From Archangium gephyra (lineage in GTDB: Bacteria; Myxococcota; Myxococcia; Myxococcales; Myxococcaceae), in contig NZ_CP011509.1 of the NCBI RefSeq assembly GCF_001027285.1, positions 10,440,501 through 10,504,500 of the forward strand: a stretch of 64,000 bases of DNA, written 5' to 3'. Positions within the stretch are counted from its first letter, which is position 1; every line of letters starts with the position of its first letter. Position numbers and translations under genes: made by a program. The notes below the pieces were generated by a model, which was given only the letters and a program-made list of their open reading frames with translations, was not told the origin of the DNA and ran no database searches. Shown here one piece after another: positions 60,067 through 64,000 of this stretch.

Positions 60067-60300
60067 ATGAAGACCTCACAGATGATTCCGGCCTGGGTCG
60101 TGTCCCTGCTCATCCCGATGATGGCGCTCGCGCAGACAGCGCCCCCGGGGGACAGCCAGAAGGTGGACCAGTATGTCACCCAGAGCCCGGCGCTCTGGTA
60201 CTGGGTGGCGGTGCTCGTGGTGGCGGCGGCGGCCTTCGCGTGGGTCTCCTTCCGCCTGTCCAGGCACAAGCGGCCGCCCCACCGTCCGATCACTCCCTGA
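60067..60300 (+). CDS. Small membrane protein
   Basis: The product is 77 residues. It has a signal-peptide-like start (PAWVVSLLIPMMALAQ), a short periplasmic stretch, and one membrane helix (ALWYWVAVLVVAAAAFAWVSF) with a basic C-tail (RHKRPPHRP). Unknown function. ATG 60067 follows GGAG closely. The stop codon is 6 bases from the end of the OmpA-type gene on the opposite strand. It is divergent from the kelch gene. Confidence 0.6.
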   Translation: MKTSQMIPAWVVSLLIPMMALAQTAPPGDSQKVDQYVTQSPALWYWVAVLVVAAAAFAWVSFRLSRHKRPPHRPITP

Positions 60301-60306
60301 CGCGGC

Positions 60307-61188
60307 TCAGCGCGCGTCCGCGGCCGTCTTCGTCTCGCCCTGCTTGCCCGCGGGGAGATCCGGGATGAGGAGGATCTCGATGCGGCGGTTGCGGGCGCGG
60401 CCCTTGGCGTTGGCGTTGCTGGCCACGGGCTTGGTGTCCGAATGGCCCGCGGCCACCAGCTTGCCCGGGGGAACACTGGCCTTCTCGCCGAGGAAGCGCA
60501 CCACGTTCACCGCGCGCGCCACCGACAGCTCCCAGTTCGTCGGGTAGGTGGCCGCCAGCCGCTGCGAGGGCGGCGCGTCATCCGTGTGGCCCGACACGAG
60601 GATGGAGCGGTTCTCCACCTTGGAGAGCACCGTGCCCAGCCGCGCCAGCACCTCGCTCCCACGCGGCGACAGACTCGCCTCGCCGGAGTCGAAGAGGATC
60701 TTGTCCACCAGGTCCACCTGGATGCGGCCCTCGCCCTGCGACAGGCGGATCTCCCCATCGGCGATCTCCGCCTTCAGCTTCTGCTCGATGTCCTCATAGG
60801 TGGCCTTGAGGCGGGCGAGCTCGGCGTCCTTCTCCTGCACCGCCAGCTGGAGCTGCTCGCGCTCGGTGGACAGCCGCGTGCGCTCGTCCTCGAGCGCCGT
60901 GAGCTTCTGGTCCTTCGCCGCGAGCTGCTGCGACAGCTGCGCCTCCAGCGCCTTGCGCGCCTGCTCCGTGCTCACCGTCTGCGCACGGGCCTCCGCGGCC
61001 GACTTCTCCGCCGCCTCCGCGCGCTCCTTCTGCATCGCATACGCCCCGTAACCGAAGTAGCCCGCCACACCGGCCAGCAGCGCCACCACCGCCGTCACCA
61101 GCCACGGGAGCCAGGGCTTCGAACCACCCCCCTTGTTCTGGGGAGCCATTCCCTTCGCGAACACCGTCTTGTCTGAATCTCCAGGCAT
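60307..61188 (-). CDS. OmpA-family peptidoglycan-binding protein with coiled coil
   Basis: This 293-residue protein has one N-terminal membrane anchor (LVTAVVALLAGVAGYFGYGAY). A long coiled coil (about 55-145, with EDERTRLSTEREQLQLAVQE) follows, then a C-terminal OmpA/MotB domain (about 160-285). Typical peptidoglycan-binding residues are present: GHTDDAPP, SVARAVNVVRFL and ARNRRIEILL. It probably links the inner membrane to the cell wall, as MotB-like or Pal-like proteins do. No MotA partner is nearby. I chose ATG 61188 (MPGDSDK); ATG 61197 is possible. Confidence 0.88.
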   Translation of the reverse strand: MPGDSDKTVFAKGMAPQNKGGGSKPWLPWLVTAVVALLAGVAGYFGYGAYAMQKERAEAAEKSAAEARAQTVSTEQARKALEAQLSQQLAAKDQKLTALEDERTRLSTEREQLQLAVQEKDAELARLKATYEDIEQKLKAEIADGEIRLSQGEGRIQVDLVDKILFDSGEASLSPRGSEVLARLGTVLSKVENRSILVSGHTDDAPPSQRLAATYPTNWELSVARAVNVVRFLGEKASVPPGKLVAAGHSDTKPVASNANAKGRARNRRIEILLIPDLPAGKQGETKTAADAR

Positions 61189-61256
61189 GGCGCGCAAGCT
61201 AGAGGCCCCGCCCGGGTGCGCCTCAAGGCGTTGCAGGTACGCGCAGGTATCTGGAG

Positions 61257-61270
61257 GTGCAACGTTGCAC
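61257..61270. promoter_or_regulatory. 14-bp perfect palindrome upstream of the OmpA-type gene
   Basis: GTGCAACGTTGCAC lies 69 bases before the minus-strand ATG at 61188. Perfect symmetry and position suggest a dimeric repressor site. A related TTGCAGGT sequence lies at about 61231. No regulator gene is adjacent. Confidence 0.4.
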
Positions 61271-61329
61271 TGCTGGCGGAGCGGGTCCCACGCTCCACGC
61301 CGTCCGGTTACAGCCCGGGTCGCGAAGTT

Positions 61330-61722
61330 TCAGGCCAGCGAACCGCTCGGGGTGCGCAGCGCGTCGATGAGTTCGCGAGCCGACACCGGGTGCCCCTGCC
61401 CTTCCGGCGTGAAGAAGATGCCCACGGGCATCCCCTCCTCCTCGAGCTGGGGCAGCACGTTCTCCAGCAGCTCCTGCAGCTTGATGGCGCGAGGCTGGAA
61501 GCCGGACCACAGGCGCGTGGCGCACAGGGCGGCGAACTCGGGGGCGGGCCAGAGCGGCAGCACGTCCCGCCCGGTGTCGTCGAGCGCGAGCGCCCAGCCC
61601 TCGCCATCGAGCCCCCAGACCTCGCCGGACTCCGCCACGCGCTGGAGGAAGTACGAGTAGCGGCGGGCCGCGGGCAACCGCAGCACGGCCTGCATCCGAT
61701 CCTGGCTCTGCTCACTTTCCAT
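61330..61722 (-). CDS. DUF2750 family protein
   Basis: The product is a 130-residue cytosolic protein matching DUF2750: RRYSYFLQRVAESGEVWGL, then WALALDDTGRDVLPLWPAPEFA and a C-terminal GIFFTPEGQGHPV. Family function is unknown. I chose MESEQSQDR (61722) because AGGA lies just upstream; an ATG at 61776 is possible. It overlaps the 3' end of the flavoprotein gene by 11 bases, indicating co-transcription. Confidence 0.85.
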   Translation of the reverse strand: MESEQSQDRMQAVLRLPAARRYSYFLQRVAESGEVWGLDGEGWALALDDTGRDVLPLWPAPEFAALCATRLWSGFQPRAIKLQELLENVLPQLEEEGMPVGIFFTPEGQGHPVSARELIDALRTPSGSLA

Positions 61723-62722
61723 GGGTCCTCCCAATGCGCGAAGGATGGTGGGCCGGTCCGACATGGGGCGCGCCATCGGTCAACTGGCCCACGAGCGCGG
61801 CCACCTCCTCGGCACATCCCCAGGAGAGTGTCACGCCCGCGCCGCCATGCCCGTAGTTGTGGAGGACGTGGCGTCCGTCCACCTGCTCCAGCTCGAGGCG
61901 CACGGCGGGCCGTCCGGGCCGCAGCCCCACGAGGTGCTGCAACACCTGGATGCGGGTGCCCTCGGGCAGCAGCCGCGCCGCGCGCGCGAGGATGGCCTCG
62001 GCCTGCGCGGGGTCCGGCTCCAGGGAAGCGCTCCCCTTCACGGAGGTGCCGCCGAGGATGCAGTCGTCGAGGCGGGGAATGAGGTACGTCATGCCCCGCG
62101 CCTCGTCCTGCTCGTCGAGGAGGAAGCGCTCCAGGGGGAGCGGCGCCACGCGCAGCACCTCGCCGCGGATGGGGTGGAGCGTCTCGTCTCCCAGCAGGGT
62201 GCGAGACCCGAGGCCCGTGCAGTTGACGACGAGCGGAGCCACCGCCCAGGCCTCGTCGAGCGAGCGCACCTCGCGCTGGACGATGGAGCCACCGAGCCGG
62301 CGGAAGCGCGCCATGAGGTATGGGAGGTAGCGCCGCATGTCGATGACGGGGGCCTCGAAGACGTAGCCCTCGACGAAGCCCGGGAGCAGCTCGGCGGGAG
62401 TGGCGCGGCGGAAGCCGGGGACGCTGGAGGCCCACCACGGATCGGGCGCGGGCCAGAGCAGCAGCTCCGTGCCGGAGACGCGCCGCACGCCGGTCTCGGG
62501 GTGCGCGGCGAGGGCGCACAGCTCCTCGAGGGTGCGCGCGGCCCAGGCGGTGACACGCTCCTGGGGGAAGGCGAGGTACGGGTACCAGACGGCCGCCGCG
62601 ACATCGGACGTGGTGTGCGGGGGCAGCTCGCGCGCCCAGAGCTCCACCGCGTGCCCGGCTTCGAGCAGCCGGACACCGCAGGACAAGCCAGAGACTCCAC
62701 AGCCAAGGATGATGACGCGCAT
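61712..62722 (-). CDS. FAD-dependent D-amino-acid oxidase-like protein
   Basis: This 336-residue flavoprotein opens with a dinucleotide-binding motif (VIILGCGVSGLSCGVRLLE) and ends with the D-amino acid oxidase signature HNYGHGGAGVTLSWG. A substrate-site-like WYPYLA and the sequence VVNCTGLGSRTL also match DAO. It would oxidise a D-amino acid to an imino acid with H2O2 release. D-aspartate or neutral D-amino acids are both possible. The DUF2750 gene overlaps its end. Confidence 0.87.
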   Translation of the reverse strand: MRVIILGCGVSGLSCGVRLLEAGHAVELWARELPPHTTSDVAAAVWYPYLAFPQERVTAWAARTLEELCALAAHPETGVRRVSGTELLLWPAPDPWWASSVPGFRRATPAELLPGFVEGYVFEAPVIDMRRYLPYLMARFRRLGGSIVQREVRSLDEAWAVAPLVVNCTGLGSRTLLGDETLHPIRGEVLRVAPLPLERFLLDEQDEARGMTYLIPRLDDCILGGTSVKGSASLEPDPAQAEAILARAARLLPEGTRIQVLQHLVGLRPGRPAVRLELEQVDGRHVLHNYGHGGAGVTLSWGCAEEVAALVGQLTDGAPHVGPAHHPSRIGRTHGK

Positions 62723-62829
62723 GGGAGACAGGGGGGTGGTTCCCTGTTCTATGCGGACGAGGCCGGTGAAGTGAATGCCCCCCCCACTGAATCCCGGAAC
62801 CAGGGCGGTGCGGCTATCCTCCGGGAGTG

Positions 62830-63615
62830 ATGCCTCCCCTCATCAGCCTGTTGACGGACTTCGGCGTGAAGGACACCTACGTGGGCCAGATGAAGGCGGC
62901 GCTACTCCGAGTGTGTCCGGGGGCGAGCCTCGTGGACCTGACGCACGAGGTGCCCGCACAGGACGTGAGGGGTGGAGCCTTCCTGCTGTGGAGCGCGGTG
63001 GAGGCCTTCCCCGAGGGCTCGCTGCACCTGGCGGTGGTGGACCCGGGCGTGGGCTCGACACGGCGCGCCGTGGCGGCGAGGACGCGGCGGGGAGACGTGC
63101 TGGTGGGGCCGGACAACGGACTGCTGGTGCCAGCGCTCGAGCAGCTCGGGGGGCTGGCCGCGGCGGTGGAGCTGAGCGCGGCGGAATACTGGGGACCGAG
63201 GCAGTCGAGGACGTTCCACGGGCGGGACGTGTTCGCTCCGGTGGTGGGGCACCTGGCGGCGGGCGTCCCGCTGGAGAAGCTCGGCCGGACGTTGGCGCAC
63301 CTGGAGAGACCGTTCTCATTCCCGAGGCCGAGGGAGGAGGACGGAGGCCCGGTGGGCGAGGTGCTCCACGTGGACACCTACGGCAACCTCATCACGAACC
63401 TGCCGGGAGCACTGCTGCCCGCGCGCTTCCGGGTGCACCTGGGGAGCACGGTCATCGAGGACGCGCCGCACGCGCACTACCAGGCGGTCACCTCAGGGAA
63501 ACCCCTCGCCCTGGTGGGGAGCGCGGGCCTGCTGGAGATCTCGGTAAGAGACGGGAGCGCGGCAAAGGAGCTGGGGTTGGACCGGGGAGCGCGGGTGCGC
63601 ATCGAGCCGTCGTGA
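62830..63615 (+). CDS. SAM hydroxide adenosyltransferase (DUF62 family)
   Basis: The 261-residue protein has the DUF62 signature: SLLTDFGVKDTYVGQMK at the start, VVDPGVGSTRR, VGPDNGLLVPAL and DTYGNLITNLP. Family members hydrolyse S-adenosylmethionine to adenosine and methionine and are related to fluorinases and chlorinases. ATG 62830 is chosen; a GTG three bases earlier overlaps GGGAG. It is divergent from the flavoprotein gene. A palindromic element follows 33 bases after the stop codon. Confidence 0.92.
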   Translation: MPPLISLLTDFGVKDTYVGQMKAALLRVCPGASLVDLTHEVPAQDVRGGAFLLWSAVEAFPEGSLHLAVVDPGVGSTRRAVAARTRRGDVLVGPDNGLLVPALEQLGGLAAAVELSAAEYWGPRQSRTFHGRDVFAPVVGHLAAGVPLEKLGRTLAHLERPFSFPRPREEDGGPVGEVLHVDTYGNLITNLPGALLPARFRVHLGSTVIEDAPHAHYQAVTSGKPLALVGSAGLLEISVRDGSAAKELGLDRGARVRIEPS

Positions 63616-63648
63616 AGCAAGCCCCCTGAGTGCGCACGGTGGACCGCC

Positions 63649-63682
63649 CCCTCTCCCCCCGGGAGAGGGACAGGGTGAGGGT
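63649..63682 (+). repeat. Dispersed palindromic element, copy 3 of 3
   Basis: CCCTCTCCC, CCC loop, GGGAGAGGG, followed by ACAGGGTGAGGGT. It differs from the other two copies by the loop and one tail base. It lies downstream of the SAM hydroxide adenosyltransferase gene in the same orientation as the others. Confidence 0.8.
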
Positions 63683-63739
63683 GCCTGCTTCCCACCGTTC
63701 ACCCCCGTGCCCAGGCTTCACCCCAGGGGACTACCCGCG

Positions 63740-64000
63740 ATGAGCACGGAGCGGCCGAAACGAAAGGCACCGGGCTGGGCCAGAGCACGCATCTACACGG
63801 TGGGCCACTCCACGCGCTCGGCGGAGGAGTTGCTGGAACTGCTCCAGGCGCACGGCATCCAGACGCTGGTGGACATCCGCACGGTGCCGCGCTCGCGCAC
63901 GAATCCGCAGTTCAACCAGGACACCCTGCCCCGGACGCTCGGGAAGGTGGACCTCCGGTACGTGCACCTGCCGAGGCTCGGAGGGCTGCGGCGCACGAGC
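63740..64000 (+). CDS. DUF488 family protein (3' truncated)
   Basis: The frame runs off the right edge after 87 codons. The visible part starts MSTERPKRKAPGWARARIYT and then matches DUF488: TVGHSTRSAEELLELLQ, then TLVDIRTVPRSRTNPQFN and YVHLPRLGG. DUF488 proteins are small cytosolic proteins of unsettled function. The gene follows the third palindromic element. It has no neighbour that helps. Confidence 0.85.
   Translation, partial: MSTERPKRKAPGWARARIYTVGHSTRSAEELLELLQAHGIQTLVDIRTVPRSRTNPQFNQDTLPRTLGKVDLRYVHLPRLGGLRRTS

Overview
The window is GC-rich (about 70% by eye) chromosomal DNA with short intergenic gaps, many ATGA/TGATG overlaps and genes on both strands. Gene content points to a myxobacterium of the Myxococcus/Archangium/Cystobacter group. 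The markers are a DUF2378 protein (a family named for Myxococcus-Stigmatella paralogs), a Ser/Thr kinase with a TPR tail, a multi-PAS hybrid histidine kinase, a lamin-tail surface protein, a kelch lipoprotein, ether-lipid-type genes, and PrkA/SpoVR. I see no tRNA, rRNA, CRISPR array, integrase or transposase.

Layout. 1-4.3 kb: a hybrid sensor kinase cut by the left edge, then a two-gene ABC-2 exporter. 4.6-9.3 kb: the conserved prkA-yeaH/yhbH-spoVR triad. 9.6-16 kb: an M23 peptidase, a PhcB-like methyltransferase, a DUF2378 protein, glycogen phosphorylase and a SpoIIAA-like protein. 16.3-27.3 kb (minus strand): a giant lamin-tail/Ig-like surface protein, two auxiliary beta-oxidation enzymes for unsaturated fatty acids, and dnaE. 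27.7-31.6 kb: a Spy/CpxP-like protein, an M14 peptidase plus aldo/keto reductase pair, and a histidine kinase with an AhpD-like N-terminus. 31.7-35.9 kb: an alkylglycerone-phosphate-synthase-like enzyme followed by a glycerol-3-phosphate dehydrogenase fused to an alpha/beta-hydrolase.

36.1-46.6 kb is the most interesting part. Five tightly packed plus-strand genes encode a 1884-residue multicopper oxidase, a YVTN beta-propeller protein, two SCO-type copper chaperones, and a cytochrome c fused to a type-1 periplasmic binding protein. They look like one exported copper/haem redox module. The oxidase carries its copper motifs in permuted order and has two decayed copper sites. A 20-bp tandem repeat precedes it.

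46.7-64 kb: secreted and lipoprotein genes of unknown function, a WGR protein, a GNAT acetyltransferase, a Ser/Thr kinase with octapeptide repeats, a Tat-exported amidase, a kelch lipoprotein, an OmpA-type cell-wall protein, a D-amino-acid-oxidase-like flavoprotein with a DUF2750 partner, a SAM hydroxide adenosyltransferase, and a DUF488 gene cut by the right edge. Three near-identical palindromic elements, all in the same orientation, lie downstream of plus-strand genes near 9.4, 55.3 and 63.65 kb.
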